A DNA stretch of 64,000 nucleotides from positions 69,728,444 to 69,792,443 of the forward strand of contig CM022948.1 of NCBI GenBank assembly GCA_012931725.1. The letters run 5' to 3'. A program made the translations under genes and the position numbers. The notes below the pieces were generated by a model. The model was not told where the DNA came from, did no database searches, and saw only the letters and a list, made by a program, of their open reading frames with translations. The stretch comes from Litsea cubeba. Lineage: Eukaryota > Streptophyta > Magnoliopsida > Laurales > Lauraceae. Shown one piece after another: positions 45,054 to 57,580 of this stretch (within the stretch, counting starts at the first letter, position 1; every line of letters starts with the position of its first letter).

Positions 45054-45314
45054 AATAATCTATCTATTTGATTATTACCTTTTGTTTGTATCTAGCATTA
45101 TGCTGCTTTCTAACAGAAGGTTGACCACACAAAAATATAAATGGTTAGCAATGTGGAAATCTCGGTGCTTCCATTATTGGTAGAATACATATTACAGGCA
45201 GCCAAATCATAGTATCACTGACAAAAAAGCAACTCATCATTTAGTCAGTGAAGCCTAATTTTATAAGTTCTACTTCCCCACCCATCCTTTTTTTTTAAGA
45301 AATTATCATAAAGG

Positions 45315-45577
45315 GGCTTTACTTGTAGAGTTGAGTGGAGTGAAGGTTATTTGAAGAAATAATAAAATATGAATGAGTTATGATGGTATTTTATTTTTAG
45401 TGGTTTGTGATGTAATCTTTTTTATTTTTTTTATTGAAAAGTGGAGATTTTTTATTTTTTAGTGGTTACTTTTTGACTTTTTTTGAAAAAAATATGGTGG
45501 GAAATTGGAGAAAAGTGCTTTTTGACTTTTTTGGAAAATGGGGCTTTACTTGACTTTAACTCTACAAGTAAAGCCCC
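45315..45577. mobile_element. Foldback MITE with GGGGCTTTACTTG termini
   Basis: The start GGGGCTTTACTTGTAGAGTT is repeated in inverse at the end (CTCTACAAGTAAAGCCCC), with AAA on each side as a possible 3-base duplication. The interior is A/T-rich with TTTTTGACTTTTT words. Confidence 0.75.
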
Positions 45578-45585
45578 AAACAGGC

Positions 45586-45885
45586 CCTAGCCTAATTTGG
45601 TAATTCCACTTGTAATGTCAAGTGCAGTGAAGTTAAGTTAAACATCACATCAAAAGCACTTTTTACTAAAACTCTCTTCAACTTTTTCAACAAAAAGTCA
45701 AAAAGCAACTACATTTATTAACTAAAAGACAAAAAAAATTCCATTTTTCATACCAAAAGTTAATAATATTTCATCCAAAATAATTAAAAATAAAATACCA
45801 TTATAACTCACTATATATTTTATTCATACTTTTTATTTCACTCCACTCCACTTAATTTTAAAAGTAAAGTGTCAGGCTAGGTAAT
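45586..45885. mobile_element. Related MITE in the opposite orientation
   Basis: Ends share CCTAGCCT (45586) with its inverse AGGCTAGG (about 45873-45880), and the body (CTCCACTCCACTTAATTTTA, CCATTATAACTCA) is an inverse match to the body of the preceding element, so the two form a long imperfect palindrome. Confidence 0.6.
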
Positions 45886-46695
45886 TCAATAGAGAAAAAA
45901 GAGGTAGAAGGATCGCGTCAGGTACGTGTCGCAATAATCACAGTAGTACCTGCATTTCAAGCAACATCACATGAACTTCAAAAGAAATGGAATAAATAAG
46001 TAATGGAGGATGAAAGGATGTAGATGACGCAAACCGTGGCATGGCGGACTACTTCAACACCAAGTACGTAATTTTTGTCCAAATCTATAAATACAAAAGG
46101 AAAGATTTGAACTCTAGAAGGAAAGAGAGAGAGAGAGAGAAAGGATAAACAGGAGCCTAAGTAATTGATTATTTTGAAATCCCCACCCCACTATCCGAGT
46201 CTATATTTCCATACCAGTTTCAGCCATGCATAATGCTACAAATTACTCACTAACACTCTTAGATGTTGCCGGAAAACTTCTCATAAGAAACCCTCAAATT
46301 TACACCTAAAACAACCTAGAAAGAAACATACAACCCAAGCTAGCTAGAGTTGATGAAACCCTTTGCATGTTGGCATTTGAGGAGAAGAAAGGCTCCTAAA
46401 CATGAAGGAAACAAAAAGAAAGGGAAAGCTCACCTCTAGCCAGCCTAACGAAGAAGAAGAAGCGCGTACAAGGGGTGTCGGGCGTGGAAAAACATGAAAA
46501 TGAAATATGCGGTGTGGATTTTGAAGGGGCAGCTTCTAATGCTTTATTTTGGGCAAGAGATGGAGAAGAGAAGAGAAAAAGGAAGGATCGAGTAGCAGCC
46601 ATCAGCTGGGTTGTGCAAGGAAGGAGGAAGAAGGCTGGGTGGAGTGGGATTTTATGAGACATGCTAATGCCACACCCCACGCTTCTTTGAGGGAA
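45886..46695. other. Intergenic, no supported gene
   Basis: Contains a GA run near 46123-46141. Short frames on both strands near 46400-46700 show no recognisable protein. Confidence 0.4.
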
Positions 46696-49600
46696 GAGAG
46701 TTGGTATTGCCACATCCCTTAGTTGTTCATTCCACCTTCAATTTTTTTAATACCAGCATACCAATTCATGAAATAACCAAATTGGACATCAATAATTATT
46801 TCATGGGTCATGTAATTTCTCAGTACACTACTCATATTTTTTCCCTCCCTTTTTTAGAATCCTTTCTCTCTCCTTCTTCCTCAACTCCTATCCTTTTCTC
46901 TTCCAATACATCCCTTTCTTCTCTATCCATTTCTCCTTTCTCTTCTATTCTCTCTACATTCATCTTTCAAATGATGATTTATGTGATTTTTGGGGGCCAA
47001 AGGAACGCAATAGTTTTTTATTATTATTATTATTTGAGTGTGTCGTTGCGAGCTGTTCAATCATTCAAGGCTGAACAAATTGATTATGTTCAGCCCTGAT
47101 TGGCTAAACAAAGTTGCTTTGTTCGACTGTGAGTGGCCAAACATATTCACTTTGTTGAGCATATGTATCTAGCCACACATCCAACACGTATATGTATCCA
47201 ATCAAATTCAAATCCATCCAACACATATGTATCCAACCACATTCCAATGGAGTTCGATATAACAAAAAAAGTGATCAAAACATATATCAATAAAATCCAA
47301 TGTGAACAAGTACACGTCCAACACACATCCGGGTTGCAAACAAAACACATCATGTCTCTCCTTTAAACAAAAGAAAAAAGAAAACACATCATGTGGCCCT
47401 CATGTTGGTGTGGGTGAACGTCCTCGTCTGAGTATGGGGCATGGGCTGATGGACATCTTCGAGAGAAGCTCTTCGAGTCAATCTGTCCACCTACTTAATA
47501 GCCAAGTATAGGTTACCCGGGGTTTGAATGCTCATATCATATCCCCTCCGAAGGATCGGTCCTGTGATGCTTTGCAAATCCGCGATAAGCTACATTCGGA
47601 AATTCCAAGAAAGAAATCAGTGCTTGATTAGTGTTACAATCGAAATATAGCATGAATAAGATAATTGGTCTCATTAACCATACTAGCAAAGGGTCTATTG
47701 TGGAGCCACCTTGAGAGTCTTGCACTCGTGGGTCATTTGTGGACATCAAATTTGGGTTCTGGACAATCGGGTGAGACGCTTGTGCAAACCAATCCATGTA
47801 TTCGAGTACACAGTACCATGGATGAGCCACTAGCACACTACAATTTAGAGGAGATAGTACATGATTGGGCCAGCTCTCTCATAATTGGTTTAGGTGCGTG
47901 CACGCAATTCGATATTAGTTTGTGGTGGAACCATGCGTGACATGCTTCGGAGCAAGTGGTGTAGGAGGAATCTTCTATGCCCTACCGAACTGCCTCAGTA
48001 CCCTCTTGGAATGGTATGGCTCAACGATGTCCATACATTTCAGGCAGCTGGTATAAAAAGCAACCTCATGGCATGGATGGTTGCTCTTTTGCTGTCGATA
48101 TGGATCCCACACTACCTGCACACGATAGAATAGACGCGTTAAATATAATACTATTACAAATACTATTAACAATACCCCCAACTGTAGACTGCATATCATA
48201 TTACTTCATGAGCTATCAGTCTGTCAAGAGCCTCTCGACGTATATGTAAAAAAGACATGTCTCCTGTAGACTCCCTCTATGGAATCCAACGATGCACTCG
48301 AGGCTGAGCTGGCGCATACGAGTGGTTGGGAATAGGTCTGCAATGGCTGAAATGCTCATATAATCAGGCCTTCATAAGGGGTCAAATAACCTGCTATCTG
48401 CTTCATCCAACACTGGTAGCAAGTCCTAACTATCTATACAGATATGCCAAGGCAGTAGCACCCCAAGCATATGTATGCACCACATCTAAGTTCATCAACA
48501 ACTGCAGCTAATTGACTGGGACCCTACGTGCCGGACTTGTCGGTGAATAGTGTGTAGCCCAATATGTATAACAACAATGCTCTCGCTGCATTTCCTAATA
48601 TTCGGCTCTGGGTCTGCATCGGAAATCTGTCCAAATATGTCCCTCACCACTCTAGCCTCATCGATGCACCCCGCGCACTTGAAAGCTCATAGTGTACATC
48701 CTCAGGTGACACGCCCAACTGTGAGCTGACTAGGTTCATCGCCCTCTCAACTGACAGTGTATCAGTCGATATTGATCTACCCATCAATGGAATCCGGAGG
48801 ATGGTGCCCATGTCGTCTAAGATGATTGTCATCTCAACAAAGGGCATGCGAAAGGTGTTCGTCTCAAGTTGTCACTTCTCCACAAAAGCTGATGCGATGT
48901 TCTTATAGATGAATCTATAAGACACCATAATAAGCGGAGACAGCCCCGACTGGACCACCAAATCTCTAAAGACATTGTTAGGCCCTCTTTCAACATTTTG
49001 TGGCCATCCTTGGAGTTTTTGGCCATGATTGATGCACTTCAATGGCAAACGCACCTATAGTGCAAAAGAACATATATTAGTAAATTAGATAAGTAATAAA
49101 ATCACTGTAATAAAATAAGAATACCTCTCCATTCCAAACGGCCACAGCAATGTGATTCCTGAAACTTGGTGGCAAAGTAAAAACGACTGGACCTCCAGGA
49201 AATAGTCTAGTCGTGGCTTCAGTGTCCCCTGTAACCTCGTCTCTAGCTTAGATGTCCCTTGCATCCTCAGGCTGGCCATGCTCCTCCAAAACCTCAGCCT
49301 GCTCATGCTCCTGCACAAGCTCAGGCTCCTCCACAACCTCGGGCTCACGTTGTGTAGCATGTCGTTTCACATTCGAAGCTATAGGCAGAATTCACGAAGG
49401 CCTAGGCACGTCCATGGTTAATTGAAAAAAAATTTATAAGTGTTAGCCAACAAAAAAGAAACGTGGTGGAAAACTTGAAAGGAAATAAATGGCTCTGTTC
49501 AGCCTTGATAGACCGAACAAATCCGGCTTCATACAATTGAACAAATGTAATATGTTCAGCTGTATGCAACCGAACAGATTGGATAAGTTCGGTGCTATGC

Positions 49601-50184
49601 ATCCAACTGAACAGATTTGATCTATTCGGCGCCGAACAAATGTAATCTATTCGGCACTATGCGTCCGAAAAAAACCAAAGTCCGAACAGATTCGAACAAA
49701 AAAAAAAAAACTCTTGCCAGCGAACAATTGAATGAGGGAGGAGAAGTTCATCCTCTGTCTGGCCCCTTTATACATCTTAGGGACAACATTCCTCTCTAGT
49801 ATGCATCAAAAATCAAAATCTAAGGAGATGGAGAGATGAAAAGGGAGAGAATACGTACCTAAGATCGAATGGTTTGTGAGAGATGAACGAGTGGGGAAGA
49901 CTATGGATATACTCGTCAGTGGCACCTGAGAGATGAATGAGGGAGGAGACAATGGAGAAGCTCGTTTGTGGTACCCAACGATGGAGGAAATGATGGTATT
50001 GCTCGTCTGTGGCACGGAGAGTTCATATCGCGTCCAAGGGGGGGAATGTTGTGCACGGGATTGTGTGGTGTTTAGGTAGATTGGGAAGAAGGTGATGTGC
50101 CTAGAGAAATTCTACAACAATCCTAGATGTGTATGTAGAAGGGAAGTGGAATGAGCAACTCGAGCTGTGACAATAGCAACTCTC
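46696..50184 (-). mobile_element. Mutator-like element carrying a plant mobile domain gene
   Basis: The left end GAGAGTTGGTATTGCCACAT and the inverse of the right end (GAGAGTTGCTATTGTCACAG) match for about 45 bases, both continuing to TTCATTCCAC or CTCATTCCAC. The subterminal parts match the 256-1175 element. Flanks CTTCTTTGAG (4 bases before the end) and CTTATTTGAG match at 9 of 10 positions and may be a decayed duplication. The interior has a decayed plant mobile domain gene on the - strand, a cargo known in MULEs. No MURA transposase was recognised. Confidence 0.7.
47530..49420 (-). pseudogene. Plant mobile domain (PMD) pseudogene
   Basis: Read on the - strand, pieces follow PMD order: RLPLKCINHGQ near 49050, DLVVQSGLSPLIMVSYRFI, then after a stop (TGA near 48870, where the family has Trp) MPFVEMTIILDDMGTILRIP and LMGRSIS. 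Further on come a YLYR piece near 48440, HFSHCRPIPNHSY near 48340, YHSKRVLRQFGRA near 47980, and EYMDWFAQASHPIV near 47790. PMD proteins are plant proteins related to transposon-encoded ones, including MAIN and MAIL1 (family knowledge). Several stops and frameshifts make this non-functional. Confidence 0.75.
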
Positions 50185-50725
50185 CTTATTTGAGCATAGT
50201 TTAATACCAATATACCCATGTGTGAAATTACCAAAATGGACATCACTCGTGTTTTCATACCTCACCTAGTTTCTCTATACTCACCCACCCCCACCCTAAC
50301 CCTGCCACCACCACCCCCTTTGACAGCACCATCTGAGGGGTAGAGGAACAAGGATAGGGAGAGGGAGAGGGAGAGAGAAAGAGGGAGAGGGAGAGGAATA
50401 GAGGGAGGCAGAGTGAGCAGGGGGAGGGAGACAGGGCGTCGAGCAGAGGGCACCGAGCAGGAAGAGGGAGAGAGACAGGGAGAAGGAGAGGGGGAGAAAG
50501 GGAGAGGGAGAAATAGGGAGAGGGCGGAGGGCGGAGGCGGCATGGATAGGAAGAGGGTGGGGGTGGAATGAATCGAGAAGTGGATTTCGGAGGGGTTTGG
50601 GTATTTTGGAAACAATGGGGTCTGTAGAGAGAAATTCTAGGAATCTTTTGACTTATTTAGGAGTGTAGAGAGAAGGGGTGTGCTCAGAGAAGTCTGAGAT
50701 GTGGCATTAGTAGCTCTCGGTTTTT
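50185..50725. mobile_element. Short MULE-like derivative abutting the larger element
   Basis: Starts with the subterminal segment TTTAATACCAATATACCCAT and ends ATGTGGCATTAGTAGCTCTC, whose inverse (GAGAGCTACTAATGCCACAT) matches the left end of the element at 46696. Its own left terminus seems lost at the junction. The middle is a G/A-rich low-complexity tract (50335-50540). Confidence 0.6.
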
Positions 50726-53700
50726 ATATAATGGGAATTGAAAAAAATCAGAAGTATGCCCCTCACTTAGGTGACTAACTTGCAACCATGAACTAATGGT
50801 TTTTCGGACCTTGGATGGACTCGACCAAAGAACAAAAGTTGCTAGAAATCAAAACTTCTATATAATGAACCAAAAATGAGAATTTTTCGAGATTGTCTGC
50901 AAAAATCCTAATTTTAAGAAATAACAAACACTCCTGAAAAGTGTAATAAGGCGGAAAGTGGGTGTTCGGAACTTCGAATGAACACGAGCTAAACACGAAT
51001 GTTGTTGGGCATGTTGAGACCTAACTTCTGAACTCAAAACAGTGATTTTTCCAAAATTTGAAATTACCCTTGATTTTTTCAAAATCCGAATTAGACCCTA
51101 AAAAGTACCGAACTTTGTGTGAAACCTCTTGAAACCTTCTGAAACTATACAAACACGTTTCTAGCACTTCAAACCACTCGACTAAGATCTAAACACATGT
51201 CATTAACTACTAAGTATAATTAATTAATATTAATCACGATAATTAAGGTTCGGGATCATACAAGAGTCGCCTCGTTTTGAAAATTATTTGTATTTTAAAC
51301 CATTTAATAGGTAGATCTAATTTTGAATAATGATATTTATCTTTAGGTAATTATCCTTGAGGTTTGAAGTCAGCAATTTAAAATTAGAATATAATTTAAA
51401 ACCAATATTTAATCTCTTACATTTGATAATTGGATTAAAAAATTATGTAATATGCAAGAATTTCTTCTTTTATTTTCCTTAGTATTTTTATTGCATATAT
51501 ACATTTATTGATTATCATGAATGCATGCAAATCGTGTTTATTTTTAATGTATTCGGTTTATTCTTAGATATTTTAAGAAAAATATGACTCTCTCTAGTGC
51601 TGACTTTATCTAAGTCAAAGTTTTTTTTTTTTGGCACCAGACAAGTCAAATCCAAATCATGACTTTTCCGACATTGCTATCACTACCACCTTCGTCGTCA
51701 TCATTATCATCGTCAATCCTTTAGCTACTTGTTAAGCCACATCATCTTCATCACTACCATGGCACCATTAGCAATATCATTGTCATCATCATCACTCCTT
51801 CGGGTACTCATTAAAACACAATCATCTTGATCATCACTATCATGGCACCATCGGCAATAATATCATCATCGTCATCACCACCAACGCCACTATCACTACA
51901 CCATCATCACCACCAAAAAACCCTTGTTGTCCTAACCCCCGCTCTTATTCATGAAGGGCAAGATGTTTTGAAATATTTTTATATTATGGAAAATTCTCTA
52001 GAGGGAAAGAACCGTAGATAAAAATATTTAACTTTTAATATATATTTTATTCTTACTTTTTTTTTTTTTTTGAAAGATTTGAGATTTCCTAGTTTAGGAA
52101 ATTAAAGACGAGATTCTCTCGTCTATTGTAAATTGCGCACCGAATGAAGTCATTAGCTCTCAAATTGTGTTCTCGCTTACATTTAAATGCAATCAATACA
52201 TGGGTGAGGTTCAGTTGAGCTTATACATGTCAATCTTCGTGCACATTCGTGCACCCACTTTTTCTGTAAAAACAAAAAGGAAGAGCAAGACCATTTTTTG
52301 TAATTTTTTTTCCATTGTTTAGTATAGTATGAATGTCTTCCCCAAAGACAAGCATCAAAAGCAATGCAGATTTTCAACAAATCCGCGTAATAGTGTTTCT
52401 AATGATGGTGTGTGTTATATTTTTTTACAAAAGATTTGGATGTCCTCGTACTTCCATTTCCAGTGAAGCTACACAAATGTCCCTTTATTTTTATTTTCAT
52501 GGGAGAGTGCTGTACCAAACAACAGCTGCAAGGGAAAACAGAAACAATTTTCTTTAGAATCCTCTCAGGCTCTCACCACAAAAATGCACCCTATTACTAA
52601 ACGCCATCCAAGCATGTTCTAAATAGATACGTTCATAACTTGTGTCAGACTATGCTGAGGTCTTTCCAAGCCTGGCCCATTTAGTTACAGGCCTAATTCA
52701 TGCCTAAAGAGAGTCTGTGGTACTAGGAATGATCTCACACTTCATCCTATTTATAAAGTATGTCCAAGATTCATGCTAAAAAGTATGTTCAAGTAGACTT
52801 TTTTAAATTTATATACTCATTGGTGCTAAATATGTTGATTCAGGCCAGGCAGAAGCCCAGTCAATTTTACTATTGGACTAGATAAATAGGACAAGGTCCA
52901 TCCCACTAGCCTAAAACACAATGTAGGCCAGCCGGCCAGGCCAGGCTAGGCTCGGGATGGCATGAGCACATCCCTAACTTTGGATATAAAAGGTAGGCCC
53001 CTTCCCCATTAATGAGTGGGTTGATGCTCTCTATCACAGTGAATCAGTTGACAAGTGGAGTCCAGCAAATAGCCTCATGAGATGCCTTTCATTCTTGTGA
53101 TGGCCGACCACATTAACCGTATTGATCACTCACAATCACAACTATCCATACTTGTCATTGTAAATACTGTTCTAGTGAGTGGACCAGAACCACTGAAAAT
53201 ATCATTTGTAACAACCACAGATGGGTTAGATCTATGATGAGTCTATGACTGCCTTTTGGCCCTGCCAAAATGATCTGACTGAGGTGAACCTATATCTATG
53301 ACCTGCCCATGCAATGCAACCCAAACTAGACTTGTTAATTTCGATTAAGAAATAGGGTGGGATTTAACACTAATTTTTAAAGAATAAAGAGGACCTATTA
53401 GCTCGATATTAAAAAAGACCGACCTGAGATGGTGGGGAGCTCACTCCTCAATATATACTTCTCCTCAAGTGGAACACGGTTTTATTTTTAACACCGAGTT
53501 ATTTCTCTTTGAATTTAAATCCGTGACCGGTTGACTCTGATTGATAATAGTACCATTCAATATCCAAATTCTAAAGTTTGCAGCTAGTTATCCACACGTG
53601 CGACACCACACATGTCAAGACGACAAAAATTGGTGAATCCGAGCTGTACATAATGCAAGCACTGTAGCGTATGGGGTCAGACATTGGAAAAAGTCAACCT

Positions 53701-54350
53701 CACTCATTTGGGTGGGCCACACTTTGAATTAGCAAATGAATGGTTAAAAATAGCAGTAGTGGGATGGGATTATAAACAATTGTTTACAAGAGTCCACATT
53801 CAAAGAACATGTGTTGGTGTGGCCCTCTCTAATGAGTGCAGCAGCTACACTATCAAGGTAATCAAGGTTGTGGGGCAGGAGAAGTGGGAACCACCTGTTG
53901 GGTTTTGAGTAAAGATGGGTGCATGTACTGATGGGGCCTCCCAAAGATATTCTTCGAATCCGGGTTCCCATGTGCGTCTTGCATCAAACACAATTTCAAC
54001 ATTAGCCATATCATGCCACAGAAATGTACTCTCCTCCCAGCAACAGTAAATGCAGTCCAGCCCTGTGGTCCTGATTGGGCCCACCTCTGATCAGTGCATG
54101 CCTTTTCCACCCTCTCATTCATCTCCCCAATCATCTGGCATCAGGATTGATTTCACTCTCATCAGACTTTTACCCACTGTTGGATTGAATCTCAATTAAA
54201 TATATGGGTAAAAAAGGACTACTGATTCTTTAAGGCTATTAACTTAATGGGCTAAGATGATTTGATGGGGTTGAGTTTTTGGTTGACCCTTACCCACTGT
54301 TGGATTCCATGTGCCCAATCTCATTTATAAATAGGCATTGAAATGGGTTC
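50726..54350. other. Gene-poor intergenic region
   Basis: No supported gene over 3.6 kb. It includes a CAT/CACCA-rich tract at about 51660-51915 and T homopolymers near 51617 and 52060. Short frames (for example 51827-52021) follow from the simple repeat. Confidence 0.45.
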
Positions 54351-56360
54351 CACGAGTTGGAATACAATTAAGCTAAATACAATATGCTCGTAAGAGAACA
54401 TTTAGCCCGAACTTGGGGTGCATATGTCTTATACTGGACCACTTGAGGCCACCTGCTATAAATTCAACTCCATCATACACTCTCAATCATGATTGAGTGG
54501 TGTTGGCACATTAGTATCACATAGATAGCCCGGGATGGATCCGGACTTAGAAATGGATCACATTTTATTAGAAAAGGAATCTAAGTTTAGATCCAAAAGC
54601 CCTATGATTTCCCCTTAAATCCCACCCATTTACATCCTTATATTTGATATTTCGTTGCAGGGTGGTGAGTCCTAACTTGAACAAAGTTCGTGATTTTGGT
54701 TGAACCTTATTTTTTATTTTTGAATGACATCAGTTTAGCATTGCTAGCTTATCTCATAAATGAGTGGGTCTTGAGTTGGACCCATGCTTTCTATTTTGTT
54801 AGACCATAGGTTGTTTGTAATTTGATGTCTAATATATGCATCATATTCATCTCATCACATAGTTTCACATTTCACAAGTTTTATCTTGAAAATCATTCCT
54901 TTGAATTAACATTGTCATGATTTATTAAAACATATTTTGGTTGATTTAAATCTTGATTTAAAGTGTGTTTTCTTGATGAAACAATTTATAAAAACACCTT
55001 ACAAATCTGAGTTTTCAAGTGGTTTCAAAGTTACATTTTTAAAAAAACTTCAGATCTTCAGAAAATTAGCCTGACCACACTGTCGGTCAGCTTGTCGGTC
55101 CATGTCGGCCGACCGACAAAGTGAACCGAGGCCAACCGATGAGTTTGTCGGTTCCATTTCCAGAGGGCAACAAATTTTAGAAACTCTCTGTCGGTTCAGG
55201 TGTCGGTTCATGTCGATTCAGGTGTCGGTTCATGTCGGTTAACCGACAGATGTATAACGGTCTCAAAATTTTGAATTTTATGACCGTTGGGACTTTATCG
55301 TTGAGGTGTCGGTCTATCCGTTGGACCACTTTTTCTATAAAAAACTAAGTTTATTCCAAAGTATTTTTTGATGATTGGAGTGGCCATTTTTGGTTTTTTA
55401 AGAGCCCAAGCCAAGAGAATGTATTAAGGGAGCTTAATTGATCCAAATGGAAAGCTAAAGCTTGATTACAAGAAGTTAAATTCTAGTAAGCTTTAATTTC
55501 CTTTTTCATATATTTCATGCTTTGTTTTAAACCTTTGAAAAATGTTTTCTAGCATGTTAACTATGTTGTGTGGAATCCATACCTTATTTAATCTTTGATT
55601 CATTTGTTTTGGATTCCACCTCTTGATTCAAACCAAGCTATATTTCAATCTTTGGTAATCATGCTTTTGAAAATCTTTGATTTCTTTTGTAGCATGTTTT
55701 ATTAACTTGTTTGAATCATTCCTTGTTGTTTTCAATCATTTGAACTTTAGTTAAACCTTGTTCCTTGAAAACAACATTGGATTTGCATTACATGTTTAAT
55801 CATAACTTTTGATACAACTTGAATTTTTTATTTTCATATCTTCTTCAAGTTAGGTATATACATGTAATTAGCATCATCTTCAATCAAATCTTCGTATCTT
55901 AACTTTCAAATGCTTTTAGCATAAATTGTTTGAACTTCATTTTAAACTTGATTGAAGATTTCACACACACACTTAATGAATATTCATCTTTATATTTTCA
56001 TAGTGTTTTGTGTGAGTTAGATTTTAACTTTCATATCCGCCTAATTAGAGGCATTCTATTTGAGCTTAAATTGTATCTATTAGAGTGTTTTTGTGTAGAC
56101 ACTACATTAAGAGAAATTCTTTGGTTGTAAGGTTATTGCTTAGCCTAAGAAAAACATAGTCTAAATTTTTGTTGCTTAGCCTAGAAAAGCATATTGATAA
56201 GTTGTTGTTTAGTATAGAAAAACATCTTTGTAAAGGTTATTGCTTAGCCTATTGTAAAAGTATAAATAGTGAAAATCCGGTGGGGAATTGGATCACAAGC
56301 CGACAGTGGATGTAGGCATTGAGGCCGAACCACTATAAATGATTGTGTGATGGTGCATAC
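54351..56360 (+). mobile_element. LTR-like fragment interrupted by the next element (candidate)
   Basis: A TATA-like CTATAAAAA near 55335 and a 3' part with AGCCGACAGTGGATGTAGGC and CGAACCACTATAAA look like the U3-R-U5 of a plant LTR; the second wording is typical of many plant LTR leaders and resembles the corresponding part of the 27345 LTR. The 5' boundary is not found, and the right end is cut at 56360 where another LTR begins. It contains a TGTCGGTT word cluster at 55080-55255 and an imperfect TTGCTTAGCCTA repeat at 56130-56250. Confidence 0.45.
55080..55255. repeat. TGTCGGTT/AACCGACA word cluster
   Basis: At least eight copies of TGTCGGT or the inverse ACCGACA occur within 175 bases, including the near-palindrome TGTCGGTTAACCGACA. 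Confidence 0.85.
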
Positions 56361-57580
56361 TGTAAGACCCCAACCCGAGAGACCTCGTTTAGAGTTGATT
56401 AAGTTGTGTTTTAGTTTTAAGTGTGTTTAGTAGTTTTGGATTAGTAGGGGATTAGAATAGCTTTTATGATAGCTTTGGGGAATTTGGAGAGCCTTTTGAT
56501 GTGTGGGACCCTTTGGGGGGTTCTTATTACGAATTGTGTGAGATTGGGGGGTTTACCGATGATTTCCAAGAATCGTGTTTTTAAACCCATTGGACTTATC
56601 TTGTTAATCCCTACAATTTTCATGTTGACATCGTTTTCATTTGAAGACTTTAAACCCGATTTTTCGCAATTGAGGGCAAAATGGTCTTTTTACCCAAAAT
56701 CTGGGCACCGATTTCAATGTCACCAAAATGTGCAAAATATATACTTTTTGGAAACTAGAAATTTTTCCGATCAACTTTGTCTTCTTCGCCGAATTCGTTT
56801 GAAGCCTCGAAAACCATGTTTTGAGCCCGAGAAGTTCTTTAAGTTGTGGGCCCCACTCCCACTTACTATATATAGAAAGCTTCTTCTTCTTTTTCCCATT
56901 TCTGGCAAAAACCCTAGAGGAGAAGAGAAATCCCAGCCCTAAGGGTTTTCCTTTATCTTTTCTTGCCTCTTCATCTTCAATCCCCCACTAAACTAGTGCT
57001 AATGGAAGATTAGAGGCTACAATCTTCTTCCTCATCTCAAGGCCTTCGTCTTGACACCAATTTTGAAGAAAACCACCCACTCCAAAACTTGCTTTGGACA
57101 ACACCTTGCTTTTGAGGAACTTCCTTGTAAGTGATTTTCTTAAAAGTTTTATAATCTTGTTTGTTTAGCCCTAGGGTAGCTCTATTTCAATTATTGGAAG
57201 ATTCCGTTTTGTTTTAATTGGATTTTGATAATCTAGGGTTTGGATTTGGGGGTTTTGTGTTTAGGTGTTTGATTTTGGCCTAAGAGGTGATTAGAGCTCA
57301 ATTGATTTGCATTTGGACCCAAGGCAAGTGGATGAAATGATTCTCATGTGTTTTATCATGTTTTATGCAAAAATCTTGATTTGTCTTCATTAATGGTTTT
57401 AATGATTTATCATGTTTGATGGTTTAGTCTTATTGATTTTAAATGATGATTTGATGAGATAATGAGGTCAAGGAATAGCCCAATTGTTTGTGAAGATATG
57501 TATAGAAGAAGGGGAAAGAAAGGAAATGGATTGGAGTTGGACAAGAGAAGAATTCAACCAAAGGGGTTGAAATTCGCTAC

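Larger units (their letters stand above)
44172..45120 (-). pseudogene. U1C: U1 snRNP protein C (U1C) pseudogene
   Basis: On the - strand, a 42-base exon (45120-45079) encodes PSVRKQHNARYKQK and is followed by GTAATA. After an intron ending TTTTAG, the next exon (44480-44172) begins ANVRTYYLQLEEQQTQSLID and continues QRIKEHLGQTAAF. This is the zinc-finger end and helix region of plant U1C, the U1 snRNP subunit that stabilises 5' splice-site pairing. The first exon with the CxxC half of the finger is missing, no AG precedes the short exon, and the Pro-rich C-terminal part (LPGMRPPILPHPMAGAPG) is out of frame. Because an intron position is kept, this arose by DNA duplication, not retroposition. 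The intron holds the insertion at 44563-45053. Confidence 0.85.

Noticed and set aside
51827..52021. 64-residue Ser/His-rich frame
   Set aside because: It is translated from the CAT/CACCA simple repeat and has no family resemblance.
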